This document shows, piece after piece, positions 1 to 6,959 of a DNA stretch of 26,173 nucleotides. Source of the stretch: a virus. The stretch is taken from the IMG/VR virus record IMGVR_UViG_3300049893_001531, positions 1 to 26,173 of that record; one strand, given 5' to 3'. The position numbers and the translations under genes were made by a program. A model generated the notes under the pieces. It saw nothing but the letters and a program-made list of their open reading frames with translations, did not search any database and had not been told where the DNA came from. Numbering within the stretch: position 1 is the first letter of the stretch; the number at the start of each line of letters is the position of its first letter.

Positions 1-115
1 CCCTTAACCTCTTTACGGCAGCAGCTAAACGGTCTGCCAAAGTTCTATTAAGCCTTAGCGGTTTCTGAATCTTTTGCGGAAGCATCTGTTTTATCCGCGT
101 CCTGGTTCGTCCCAT
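1..115 (-). CDS. Partial leftward gene, N-terminal 38 residues, unknown function
   Basis: The minus strand is open from an ATG at 115 to the window edge, so only the N-terminus is present. The fragment begins MGRTRTRIKQMLPQ and is rich in Arg and Lys with Leu/Ala heptads near the end, so it could be nucleic-acid binding. An AAGGAA Shine-Dalgarno site at 129-124 lies 8 nt before the ATG at 115 and only 2 nt before another in-frame ATG at 121, so 115 is preferred. A well-formed leftward promoter lies just upstream. No family is recognised. The clear ribosome site and promoter make it likely to be a real gene rather than a chance frame. Confidence 0.6.
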   Translation of the reverse strand, partial: MGRTRTRIKQMLPQKIQKPLRLNRTLADRLAAAVKRLR

Positions 116-143
116 TGTCATGTTTCCTTAAAAGTGATATCAT
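115..143 (+). promoter_or_regulatory. Rightward promoter with extended -10
   Basis: TTGTCA (115-120), a 17-bp spacer, then TATCAT (138-143) preceded by the TGn extension at 135-137. Both boxes match five of six sigma70 consensus bases and the spacing is ideal. It points at the small gene starting at 184. Its -10 box lies inside the palindrome at 134-151. Confidence 0.65.
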
Positions 144-151
144 CATATCAC
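134..151. promoter_or_regulatory. 18-bp palindrome, shared divergent -10 region or operator
   Basis: GTGATAT-CATC-ATATCAC is a perfect 7+7 inverted repeat between two divergent genes. Its left half carries the rightward extended -10 and its right half the leftward one. A protein bound here would silence both promoters. The 10-mer GTGATATCAT recurs in the leftward promoter at 8705-8696. Confidence 0.6.
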
Positions 152-170
152 GGCAAACACATCCTGGCAA
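142..170 (-). promoter_or_regulatory. Leftward promoter with extended -10
   Basis: Read on the minus strand: TTGCCA (170-165), a 17-bp spacer, then TATGAT (147-142) preceded by TGn at 150-148. It points at the partial gene starting at 115. Its -10 box overlaps the -10 of the rightward promoter through the palindrome at 134-151. Confidence 0.6.
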
Positions 171-183
171 GAGGATTGAATAT

Positions 184-396
184 ATGCGAAACACAGCCAC
201 CATGAACACTTCCGAGCTACTAACACAGGCTACGCCAGAAGAATTAACAAAAGAAATTGATATCTTAAGAAAGCAGATTATTGATTTGCAAGCTCAACTC
301 ACGGAGGCGCAACATAAATTCTGGCGGGCAGACCAAGACCTGCGGGACATAACCTGTGGTATATTGAAGGCATTGAAGGCGCTAGGCGCTCCATAG
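184..396 (+). CDS. Small coiled-coil protein, unknown function
   Basis: A 70-residue protein. The ATG at 184 is chosen because AAGAGG (169-174) sits 9 nt upstream; a longer frame from 115 would overlap the promoter and lacks a ribosome site. Residues about 20-50 form a heptad-like stretch with many Glu, Lys, Gln and Leu, so an alpha-helical coiled coil is likely, followed by a short Leu/Ala tail. There is no recognisable domain. It is the first rightward gene behind the divergent promoter and is followed by a hairpin terminator, so it looks monocistronic. A small regulator or chaperone role is possible but is only a guess. Confidence 0.6.
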   Translation: MRNTATMNTSELLTQATPEELTKEIDILRKQIIDLQAQLTEAQHKFWRADQDLRDITCGILKALKALGAP

Positions 397-426
397 AAAG
401 TTTTCTTCGCATGTGTTTTCCGCATT

Positions 427-456
427 AGAGCCGCCGGTGCTGGCGGCTCTAGTGTT
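427..456 (+). terminator. Rho-independent-type terminator
   Basis: AGAGCCGCC (427-435), a 6-nt loop, then GGCGGCTCT (442-450) form a perfect GC-rich 9-bp stem, followed by AGTGTTTTAT. The T tract is short and interrupted, so termination may be partial. It separates the small gene at 184-396 from the structural genes starting at 485. Confidence 0.7.
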
Positions 457-484
457 TTATGACTCAGTTTGTTAGACTGCTGCC

Positions 485-1903
485 ATGAATAAACTACTTG
501 TTTTCTTAATCTTGTTTTTTGCGACAGTACCAGCCTATGGGCAGAATGCCGCATCTAGTTGGCCATTTTTCAGGCTAGCGGACCAAACCGGCAACAAGCC
601 TATTAACAATACTAATCCTTTGCCGGTCAGTGTTATCTCTGGGGGGAGCCTATCGACCAACGCCACAATAGTTAATCCGTTAACAGGCTCTGGTAATTTA
701 AGAATCTCGCTAGAAGAAGCAAGCATTCCCTTGCCTGTAACTGGTACATTCTGGCAAGCTACGCAGCCAATATCTGCTGTTAGTTTGCCATTACCAACAG
801 GGGCAGCGGCAGCTTCGCAGTTTCCGGCGGCTCTTGTGTCAGGTAGGCTTGATGTTAATGTTGGCAATACTCCGACAGTCACGGTAAGTAATTTCCCTGC
901 TACGCAACCAGTATCAGGCACCGTCACCGCTAATGCTGGCACGGGCGTCTTTACTGTTAATGGCTCTGGTTTCACGCAACCTATCTCTGGCTCTGTCAGT
1001 ATTACAGGCACTCCCACAGTTTCTGTATCCAACTTCCCTGCTACACAAGCAGTTACCCAAAGCGGAACGTGGACAGTGCAGCCGGGCAACACGGCCAATA
1101 CTACCCCGTGGCTTACGACTATTAATCAAGGTGGCAACTCCGCTACTGTCTCAGGAGCAGGTGCATTAAAGGTTGACGGTTCAGCGGTTACTCAACCGGT
1201 GTCCGGAAGCGTTACTGTATCAGGCACAACCACGGTTAGCGGCACGGTCACGGCTAACATAGGAACAACAGGCGGACTGGCTCTTGATACTACGTTAACA
1301 GGTGGTACTCAAAAGACTAAGCTTGTAGATTCTGGTGGCGTTAATGTTGCAAGCATTAACGGTAGTGGCGCTTTGCTGGTAACGACTACCGGCGGGGGTA
1401 GCGCTGCTGTCTATTCTGCTACTTCTGGTATTTTTGCTCCTGCCGCCCTAGCTACCACGGATATTTTTATTATCTCAGGTTCTGCGACCAAGACGGTACG
1501 GATTTTATACGTTGGATGCACAATTACTCAGAACGTTGCAGCAGTAAAAGAAGTTAGGCTGGTTAAGCGCAGTACAGCTAATAGCGGCGGCACGGCATCA
1601 GCAGCTACAAAAGTGCCTTTTGACTCAACATCAGCGGCGAGTACGGTAGCGACTTGTCAAAGTTATACAGCCAATCCAACGCTAGGAACGACAGTAGGGA
1701 ATATTTCTACCGTGCAATTTATTGCACCCGACAATTCCCTTTCTAATACTATTTGTGATTTGACACTTTTTGACAGCCAAATGAGTACTTCTAACCCTAT
1801 AATACTCCGTGGGGTAGCTGAAAACCTGGCGGTTAATTTCGGTGGCGTGGCGCTAGGTACTGGACCCGCAACGACAGTAACAGTTGTTTGGAGCGAGGAA
1901 TAG
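485..1903 (+). CDS. Fibre-like beta-repeat protein with signal peptide
   Basis: A 472-residue protein. Residues 1-19 look like a Sec signal peptide (MNKLL, a hydrophobic run, then VPAYGQ). Residues about 125-260 carry imperfect repeats of the type TVTVSNFPATQPVSGTVTA, a Thr/Ser/Val/Gly-rich beta pattern common in phage virion and fibre proteins. The C-terminal 160 residues start with the pattern DIFIISGSATKTVRI and include LVKRSTANSGGT, which resembles a domain seen in phage structural proteins. It probably forms a fibre or surface decoration. The signal peptide is odd for a virion protein. The ribosome site before 485 is weak. No promoter is clear between the upstream terminator and this gene, so it may rely on read-through. 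Confidence 0.8.
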   Translation: MNKLLVFLILFFATVPAYGQNAASSWPFFRLADQTGNKPINNTNPLPVSVISGGSLSTNATIVNPLTGSGNLRISLEEASIPLPVTGTFWQATQPISAVSLPLPTGAAAASQFPAALVSGRLDVNVGNTPTVTVSNFPATQPVSGTVTANAGTGVFTVNGSGFTQPISGSVSITGTPTVSVSNFPATQAVTQSGTWTVQPGNTANTTPWLTTINQGGNSATVSGAGALKVDGSAVTQPVSGSVTVSGTTTVSGTVTANIGTTGGLALDTTLTGGTQKTKLVDSGGVNVASINGSGALLVTTTGGGSAAVYSATSGIFAPAALATTDIFIISGSATKTVRILYVGCTITQNVAAVKEVRLVKRSTANSGGTASAATKVPFDSTSAASTVATCQSYTANPTLGTTVGNISTVQFIAPDNSLSNTICDLTLFDSQMSTSNPIILRGVAENLAVNFGGVALGTGPATTVTVVWSEE

Positions 1904-1906
1904 GAG

Positions 1907-2263
1907 ATGGGAGTTGTTTATGCTGGGACAGCACAGTCATTTTGTTTAAGAGTCAATACTGAGACTTTGCATTCAACATTGGATCCCTATTTGGTTGACG
2001 GTGGTTTGCCTGAAGCTGGCGAAGCCGAGCTTGTTAGGTCATTAGTGCCCGTACTAGATACTGCCTTAAGCGAAACAATCGACAGTCGGGTTAGGGTAGC
2101 TTTGGAAAATATGCCGGACATTTCTGCTGCCTTAAGCGCATTTCTTGAATCTCTAGACTTCCGCCTACAGGCTGTTTCGGTCGAAGAACTAAACGGGCAA
2201 ATAGCGGACGCGGAACAAAGAGCAGAGCTAGCGCAAGAGATACTATCCAGAGCGATTGTCTAA
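1907..2263 (+). CDS. Small acidic protein of the fibre module, unknown function
   Basis: A 118-residue acidic protein that follows the fibre-like gene after 3 nt and overlaps the next frame at its stop (TAATG). GAGG at 1893-1900 and AGGAG at 1902-1906 precede the ATG, the latter directly abutting it, so initiation is probably coupled to the upstream stop. The sequence is mostly helical-looking, with a C-terminal half rich in Glu, Ala and Leu (EELNGQIADAEQRAELAQEI), compatible with a short coiled coil. No family is recognised. Its position suggests a structural or chaperone partner of the neighbouring fibre-like proteins. Confidence 0.65.
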   Translation: MGVVYAGTAQSFCLRVNTETLHSTLDPYLVDGGLPEAGEAELVRSLVPVLDTALSETIDSRVRVALENMPDISAALSAFLESLDFRLQAVSVEELNGQIADAEQRAELAQEILSRAIV

Positions 2264-2295
2264 TGTTATTCTTATCGTGGCAAGAGGGGGCGAAT

Positions 2296-2730
2296 ATGAG
2301 ATTACTAGCTTTAATTTTGATGCTGCTCCTTGCAGCGCCAGCACAAGCGCAGCAATACGTAAGACTATGCGGAGGCACTCAAAATCAGACGCCGCCTGTT
2401 CCTGCAAGTGCTAGCAATCCCGTACCCGTAGGGATAAGCAGCACGGTTAATCCTAGCGGCGTGGCTCTTAATCTTATAACCAACACTACTGCGAATATTC
2501 CCAACATTTCTACTACTGTGACGCTAGCGGCAGCTAGTAGCAATGTAACGATCAGCACAGCCAGCACAAGCGCGGTGTTATACGTGGACTTTACGGGTGG
2601 GACAGCAACAAGCGGAGATTATGCTATTCAGCCGGGCGCTAGCATAACGTACTGCGGAATACCCGCAGTCTCAACATTTAAGATTATTGGCGCAAGTGCC
2701 ACGGGCACCTATTCTGTTTTCGCGCATTAG
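2296..2730 (+). CDS. Secreted-type beta-rich protein of the fibre module
   Basis: A 144-residue protein. The ATG at 2296 is preferred over the one at 2263 because GAGGGGG lies 6-7 nt upstream and because it gives a clean Sec signal peptide, MRLLALILMLLLAAPAQAQQ, with cleavage expected after AQA. The mature part is rich in Ser, Thr, Ala and Val, with a beta pattern (ISTTVTLAAASSNVTIS) and two Cys residues (near positions 24 and 121) that could form a disulfide after export. No family can be named. Together with 485-1903 it makes two signal-peptide proteins in one phage structural operon. Confidence 0.65.
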   Translation: MRLLALILMLLLAAPAQAQQYVRLCGGTQNQTPPVPASASNPVPVGISSTVNPSGVALNLITNTTANIPNISTTVTLAAASSNVTISTASTSAVLYVDFTGGTATSGDYAIQPGASITYCGIPAVSTFKIIGASATGTYSVFAH

Positions 2731-2742
2731 GGGGTCAAGCAA

Positions 2743-4305
2743 ATGGCAGACGGAGCAAGTAGCGCACCAGGTATTAGCCCAGCCGCGGATGTCCTGACAG
2801 CAAGCAATTTAACGGCAAGTATTCCTAATTCTCGACAGCTTGTAAACGGCACCAATACCACAATTGATACCAGCGTGCCAGGGCAGATTAAGGTTAATGC
2901 TTCTGGCGGGGGTGGCGGTGGCTCTGCCATCACTATTAACACCGCTGGTACTACTTTGATCACAAGCACGGATGAGTTTATAACCGCAGATCTGATAACG
3001 GCGGCGGGAGCAATAACTATTCAATTACCTGCGGTGCCTGTTGCAGGAGAGATCCATTACGTAACAGGACTAACCGATCTTACACCGGGACAAGATTTAA
3101 TCATTGACGGTAATGGAAATATTGTCGGTCCAAGCTCAGATCCTTCGCGAACATTCAGTTTGTTGCAGGTGATTTCCACAGAAAGGATTTTCCCACTTTT
3201 CATTTATTGGTCCGGCGCTGGCAGATGGGATGTTCAGGGAGGTGGTATCCCTACTTTCCTCAGTAGTATTCTACGTGTCGTCGAAACACCGGGAACCACT
3301 GAATTTTATCAGGACAAAGTAGGCGAAACACCGGGAACCATAACGGATTTGGTCATTAAAGATCCTGGCAGCGCTAATGTACAGCAAGTTTTTGCTAGTC
3401 CCGCCGGAGCAGCTACTAATAGTCAGGTTTTTTGGCAGTCGGGGCCGTCACAAGGCGGCCATCTTAAGTTTTATCAGGCTGAGGCTTTTGTCGGGACAGG
3501 TACATTTACTATTGATGACGCGACTAGGTGGGTCGACGCTAATCCTAGCGGCGGGACTCTTACTGTGGAGTTTCCACTGAGTCCTACTCAAGGGCAAGAG
3601 ATACAAATTTCCGCAAATATCACAGGGGCAGATTTATTAGTTCTTGATGGTAATGGAAACGATCTTGGCGCGTTCGCTTCTCCTTTAACGATAGGGGCTG
3701 CGTTCGGTTCTTATATTTTCCAATCTCCGTTAATTTTTACGTTTAATGCAGCTCAAGGATCTTGGCTATGCACGTCTGCCAGCAATGCCACCGTGGCAAT
3801 AGCAGAACAGCCGCTTGTTTTATTCGAGCAGGCCAATTCTGGATTTGCGTATAGCATTATTGCGGCAGCGCCCGCCCAAAATACGGGAGTGAGCGTTCTT
3901 GATCCAGGCGCGGCGACCGTGCAGATGGGCATGGTTGATCTGGCGGGAGGAACAACAGGACAAGTGCCAGTTTGGAACGCTGGACCAGGTACTGGCGGGT
4001 ATTTTTCTTTGGTTGCAGCAACGCCAGGGTTTGACAGTAATACAGTCACAACGCTAGCGGGCAGCACAAGTGGAAACTTTCGATACAACATGCCAGAACA
4101 AGCAACGGGTCACAAAAAATTTATCGTTGTTTTTGACTCTGTAACTGATGCTGGTGTAACGCTCAATTTCCCTACAGCCTTCACCTACACACCTTCTATC
4201 ACTGGAAACGGCACAGGGCTGACATTCTCTAACCCTAGCACTACTCAATTAGTGATACCGGCAACAACAGCGGCCACAGGCGTTGTAGTAGTGGAGGGAA
4301 TATAG
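2743..4305 (+). CDS. Fibre-like protein with a 180-residue internal duplication
   Basis: A 520-residue protein behind a GGGGG ribosome site. After an N-terminal linker ending in a Gly run (55-60) come two copies of a unit. DGNGN occurs at 122-126 and 302-306, DPG at 207-209 and 387-389, and WxxGP at 231 and 411, each pair exactly 180 residues apart. The DGNGN segment resembles the beta domain of many phage fibres (pattern LPxxPxxGqxIxI...DGNGN). A C-terminal beta segment (about 440-520) ends the chain. There is no signal peptide. The role is probably receptor-binding or head/tail fibre. It follows directly on the signal-peptide gene and precedes two related small proteins. Confidence 0.75.
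   Translation: MADGASSAPGISPAADVLTASNLTASIPNSRQLVNGTNTTIDTSVPGQIKVNASGGGGGGSAITINTAGTTLITSTDEFITADLITAAGAITIQLPAVPVAGEIHYVTGLTDLTPGQDLIIDGNGNIVGPSSDPSRTFSLLQVISTERIFPLFIYWSGAGRWDVQGGGIPTFLSSILRVVETPGTTEFYQDKVGETPGTITDLVIKDPGSANVQQVFASPAGAATNSQVFWQSGPSQGGHLKFYQAEAFVGTGTFTIDDATRWVDANPSGGTLTVEFPLSPTQGQEIQISANITGADLLVLDGNGNDLGAFASPLTIGAAFGSYIFQSPLIFTFNAAQGSWLCTSASNATVAIAEQPLVLFEQANSGFAYSIIAAAPAQNTGVSVLDPGAATVQMGMVDLAGGTTGQVPVWNAGPGTGGYFSLVAATPGFDSNTVTTLAGSTSGNFRYNMPEQATGHKKFIVVFDSVTDAGVTLNFPTAFTYTPSITGNGTGLTFSNPSTTQLVIPATTAATGVVVVEGI
3282..3340. repeat. 17-bp perfect direct repeat within a fibre-like gene
   Basis: CGAAACACCGGGAACCA occurs at 3282-3298 and again at 3324-3340. The 42-bp period keeps the reading frame and encodes two ETPGT peptides 14 residues apart. 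It could allow in-frame deletion or expansion by recombination. Confidence 0.85.
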
Positions 4306-4306
4306 A

Positions 4307-4810
4307 ATGGCTGACTACAATATGTCCACGAGAATTATCAATCCGTCAAACGGTGACATTCTTACGTTTAACGGCGGGAGTATTCAGCCAGTAGCACCTC
4401 CCATACCTACTGCTAACGACTTGAAATATATCGAAGTATTAGTCTCATCTGCTCAGATTTTAGCGATGCATACTACTCCGGTAGATATTATCGCGGCTCA
4501 AGGTGCTGGAAAGACAGCTTCTATTATTAAAGCTACAATTAAATTGATTGCCGGTACACCATATGCAGGGGGGGCCAACTTTGGACTCTACTACGATAGC
4601 GGGACTCTTAGCACCGCAAGTACGGGCGTACTAATTGCTAATACATTTTTGGCAAGTGCAACTGATAGACAAGGTGTACTTATTGCAAATGCTACTGGTA
4701 CTGTAGGTGCTCTTGTCCTGGATAATGCAGCCATAAAGTTAGCTACTACTGTCGCCTTTACGACCGGGACAGGCACACTAACACTTCAAATTTGGTATAC
4801 AGTGAGCTAG
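4307..4810 (+). CDS. Small virion-type protein, GAGK family, copy 1
   Basis: A 167-residue protein with GAGGG 6-7 nt before the ATG. After a short N-terminal segment (1-38) comes the pattern ILAMHTTPVDIIAAQGAGKT (51-70), then a beta-rich stretch with NFGLYYDSG and a C-terminal LQIWYTVS. Short phage proteins with a similar LHxTPV-x-LxxAxGAGK pattern sit among virion genes and are of unknown function. The next gene carries the same pattern, so the two are paralogues. The AAQGAGKT stretch matches the loose P-loop pattern but lies in a beta-rich protein with no Walker B, so ATP binding is doubtful. Confidence 0.7.
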   Translation: MADYNMSTRIINPSNGDILTFNGGSIQPVAPPIPTANDLKYIEVLVSSAQILAMHTTPVDIIAAQGAGKTASIIKATIKLIAGTPYAGGANFGLYYDSGTLSTASTGVLIANTFLASATDRQGVLIANATGTVGALVLDNAAIKLATTVAFTTGTGTLTLQIWYTVS

Positions 4811-4820
4811 GAAATAGAAA

Positions 4821-5213
4821 ATGGCAGTATTGCAAACAACAAAAACAATAACGTCAGCAGAGCTTCTTGATCTGCACAATACAGATGTGGAATTAATCGC
4901 AGCTCAAGGCGCAGGCAAAACGGCTGCTATCGTGACAATAATAGCCAAACAGAATTTTAATACCACAGCTTACAATCGAGGCTGTGAGCTAATAGGCAAG
5001 TATGCAGGCACAGACCAAGAAGCTTTTAGAATCTCTCACTACGTTGTACAAGCCACAGCAACGCGCAGCAAAGTTGTGCAGCCAGAGCCTGAGTGTAATT
5101 GTGACGTGCTACTTGATGACATTTCAAATAAAGCAATAGTATTGACGTGTAGCGAAGCTTTCATTGACGGGGACGGGGATCTAGAGCTAGAAATAGCGTA
5201 CATGGTGAATTAA
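4821..5213 (+). CDS. Small virion-type protein, GAGK family, copy 2
   Basis: A 130-residue protein starting 10 nt after the previous stop, with AGGA about 9 nt upstream. Residues 13-34 (ELLDLHNTDVELIAAQGAGK and on) align with the upstream neighbour, but the downstream halves have diverged: this copy has NRGCELIGKYAG, a CNCD pair and an acidic C-terminus. Both end in a short beta strand (LEIAYMVN versus LQIWYTVS). It is likely a diverged tandem duplicate. The function is unknown; surface decoration or a fibre accessory role is an inference from position. Confidence 0.7.
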   Translation: MAVLQTTKTITSAELLDLHNTDVELIAAQGAGKTAAIVTIIAKQNFNTTAYNRGCELIGKYAGTDQEAFRISHYVVQATATRSKVVQPEPECNCDVLLDDISNKAIVLTCSEAFIDGDGDLELEIAYMVN

Positions 5214-5515
5214 TGCCGATTTATTGCATAGGAGATGGCGGCAGTAGGGAACTCGTAGATTGCAAGCAGGTAGGTAGAGAGGGGTCTTGGATATTTTATG
5301 ATTTTACGATGATAAACAATGAAGGTCGCGAAGAAGTCATAAGCGCAGACCAGCTATGCAAGCTGACAAAAAACGGATTATTTGTACAGGCGCCAACATT
5401 GGCAGAGGCAGAGAGGTTACGGTGGGAGCCTAAAATGTGTCAACAAGTTCGGCTAGGAGACTGGACCGCAGTGATAATAGCATCAGAGGGGAAACCTATA
5501 TGTTCGAGAAATTAG
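5213..5515 (+). CDS. Hypothetical protein, 100 residues
   Basis: The start overlaps the preceding stop (TAATG), so translation is probably coupled. The protein has a hydrophobic-aromatic N-terminal half (GSWIFYDFTMI) and four Cys residues that do not form a clear zinc motif. No family is recognised. The next gene begins inside its last 16 nt. Conserved overlaps on both sides support it as a real gene of the rightward operon. Confidence 0.6.
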   Translation: MPIYCIGDGGSRELVDCKQVGREGSWIFYDFTMINNEGREEVISADQLCKLTKNGLFVQAPTLAEAERLRWEPKMCQQVRLGDWTAVIIASEGKPICSRN

Positions 5516-5748
5516 TAGGCGCAATAAAGGCGTTAGGGCTTGCAAAGCGAGCTTTCGACACATACCAAGTTAAGTTAAAAGCAGCCATGGACGACATTGA
5601 CCAAGACGGCACGCCAGAATTTATCGAGTTAAAGACAGAGTTTTTGGGGCTAGTGGCTGACTACAAGAAATTGTTTAGTGCGACTAAGATTTTCTGTGTA
5701 CAATGTTGGGGGCTAGTAAAGCATGTCGCAGAGGCAAAAGCAGAATGA
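5500..5748 (+). CDS. Hypothetical helical protein, 82 residues
   Basis: The ATG at 5500 is preferred because GAGGGG lies 9 nt upstream; the longer frame from 5437 has no ribosome site and would overlap more of the previous gene. The sequence MFEKLVGAIKALGLAKRAF looks amphipathic, followed by an acidic segment (DDIDQDGTPEFIE) and a Lys/Ala-rich tail. There is no clear transmembrane span. The amphipathic N-terminus might touch membranes, and holin-like roles are conceivable at this position, but nothing in the sequence proves it. Confidence 0.55.
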   Translation: MFEKLVGAIKALGLAKRAFDTYQVKLKAAMDDIDQDGTPEFIELKTEFLGLVADYKKLFSATKIFCVQCWGLVKHVAEAKAE

Positions 5749-5990
5749 TAGTCAAGATATTGAGCTTATTAATTGCACTGATGTTTGCAATGACACCGGT
5801 TGGCGCGCAGCCAAGGGACACTTACCCGAGCGGGACGGTAGTAACGGAGTACAAGAAGCTACCATTTCGGGAGAGGCACCCAAAGATATACAGGCAGACA
5901 AAGAAGGTTAGGGTAGTCTGTGTATTCGTAAAGCCTATTATTGAAGTGGCAGGGGCGACAGCGCAGGTTGTCGGTCTTTTCGTGAGATAG
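5745..5990 (+). CDS. Small exported basic protein
   Basis: An 81-residue protein whose ATG overlaps the previous TGA (ATGA). Residues 1-21 (MIVKILSLLIALMFAMTPVG) look like a Sec signal peptide or membrane anchor with likely cleavage after GAQ. The remainder is short and strongly basic (RERHPKIYRQTKKVRVV) and ends in a second hydrophobic stretch. An outer-membrane or periplasmic lysis role (spanin-like) is possible because of size and export, but there is no lipobox Cys and no proline-rich Rz1 pattern. The function is unknown. Confidence 0.55.
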   Translation: MIVKILSLLIALMFAMTPVGAQPRDTYPSGTVVTEYKKLPFRERHPKIYRQTKKVRVVCVFVKPIIEVAGATAQVVGLFVR

Positions 5991-5993
5991 CTT

Positions 5994-6179
5994 ATGGCAG
6001 AAAAGCAAGATTGGGGAGTAATGCTGCTTAAGATACCGAAGCAGCTCTCGGACGAAGTAGACGCATACTTAAAACGCCGGGCGATCTGGGGTAGTCGCTC
6101 AGCGTTTATAAGGCAGGCTATTAGGGCACATTTAGTTAGTTGTCAGCTTGAAGAGCAGGCATTAGCCCGCAAGGACTAG
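5994..6179 (+). CDS. Ribbon-helix-helix (CopG-like) regulator
   Basis: A 61-residue protein. Residues 10-47 (VMLLKIPKQLSDEVDAYLKR and on to SRSAFIRQAIRAHL) fit the ribbon-helix-helix fold: a short beta strand, a helix, then the SRSAFIRQAI second helix. Such proteins dimerise and bind DNA palindromes as small repressors. It is the last gene of the rightward block and ends head-on against the leftward operon. Plausible targets are the palindromic promoters at 134-151 and 8696-8724, which share a 10-mer; this is an inference. The ribosome site is weak, so translation may be coupled to the gene ending 3 nt upstream. Confidence 0.65.
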   Translation: MAEKQDWGVMLLKIPKQLSDEVDAYLKRRAIWGSRSAFIRQAIRAHLVSCQLEEQALARKD

Positions 6180-6457
6180 TTTATTTTATGAGCAGTGAAA
6201 GCCTCGTTACGTGCGGCTTTGTCGCATGCGTGGCATAGTTCGTCAGGGTGGTTATGCACCCAAGCTTTGCAGCCGTGGAGGTATGCAGGGCAAGGCCAAG
6301 CGTGAGGGTGTGGAACGCCATGCCAGATAGCTTGTTCAACGTATGATAGGCACACGCCGCAGTCAGGGTATTTAGCGGCTTGTTCTTTAGCGAAGCGCAT
6401 GCGGATGTCATGGCACCAATCTTCAAAGCCTTCGGCGTATTCTTCGTCATTTTCCAT
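6176..6457 (-). CDS. Cys/His-rich probable zinc-binding protein
   Basis: A 93-residue protein, last gene of the leftward operon. Cys pairs C33-x2-C36 and C75-x2-C78, plus C56, C63 and many His, suggest one or two zinc sites. AAGGAA lies about 8 nt before the ATG, and the start overlaps the upstream gene by 11 nt. No family is named. Its TAG stop and the TAG of the opposing gene share the palindrome CTAG at 6176-6179, leaving no room for an intergenic terminator. Confidence 0.65.
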   Translation of the reverse strand: MENDEEYAEGFEDWCHDIRMRFAKEQAAKYPDCGVCLSYVEQAIWHGVPHPHAWPCPAYLHGCKAWVHNHPDELCHACDKAARNEAFTAHKIN

Positions 6458-6959
6458 TTTGTGTTTCCTTCTTAGTTTTGAGTGTTATTCCTAGCCACTT
6501 GTCAATGAGTTTGATTTTTCCTTTGATGTTGCTAGTATCCCAGGTGCGTTGCAGTCGCCACCCTATAGTTTTAGGGTAGCAAGTAGGGCGGTAGACAAGG
6601 TTCAGGCGTGTGTCTTCAACGTCGTCATATTTAGTGATGAACGCTAAGGCTGCTTGAGTGTGTGCTAGCACGAAGTTAGTTTGACGTTCAAATCTCAGGC
6701 GGGCGGTGCGAGTATCCATCCACTGTTTAACAGGCAGTTTCAAATCATCGTCACCTATTTGTCGTACGCAGTCAGAGCCCACGATAGACTTTTTGCCGAA
6801 GCTGTCAGCGATAACACACACGATTTTTAGCTCACGTGTGCAGTATTGACAGGTAGAATCTTCTTCAAGCATCTCAACGAGCCGGAAGGGCGCTGTACCT
6901 AATCCGGCTTGCTCAAATGGATGTTGAGCCATTTCTATTTTCCACAACTCGTTAGTCAT
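6447..6959 (-). CDS. Phage zinc-knuckle-type hypothetical protein
   Basis: A 170-residue protein with AAGGAG 6 nt before the ATG. Residues 24-66 follow a pattern seen in phage accessory proteins: PFRLVEML, then C37-x2-C40, a beta hairpin with ADSFGKKS, and VGSDCV (60-65). The paired Cys and the GSDC loop probably bind zinc. The C-terminal half contains basic helices (GKIKLIDKWLGITLKTKK). Such proteins are usually early, small and of unknown function. It overlaps both neighbours by a few bases, consistent with one polycistronic message. Confidence 0.65.
   Translation of the reverse strand: MTNELWKIEMAQHPFEQAGLGTAPFRLVEMLEEDSTCQYCTRELKIVCVIADSFGKKSIVGSDCVRQIGDDDLKLPVKQWMDTRTARLRFERQTNFVLAHTQAALAFITKYDDVEDTRLNLVYRPTCYPKTIGWRLQRTWDTSNIKGKIKLIDKWLGITLKTKKETQNGK

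Noticed and set aside
535-1098. 187-residue open frame on the minus strand
   Set aside because: It mirrors the repetitive fibre-like gene on the plus strand, has no ribosome site and no sensible protein pattern. It is a shadow of a low-complexity gene.
4493-4516. P-loop-like AAQGAGKT in two small proteins
   Set aside because: It fits the loose Walker A pattern, but the proteins are short and beta-rich with no Walker B or other ATPase signs. I did not call them NTPases.
485-6179. Diversity-generating retroelement linked to the fibre-like genes
   Set aside because: No reverse transcriptase and no adenine-variable template/variable repeat pair were seen.
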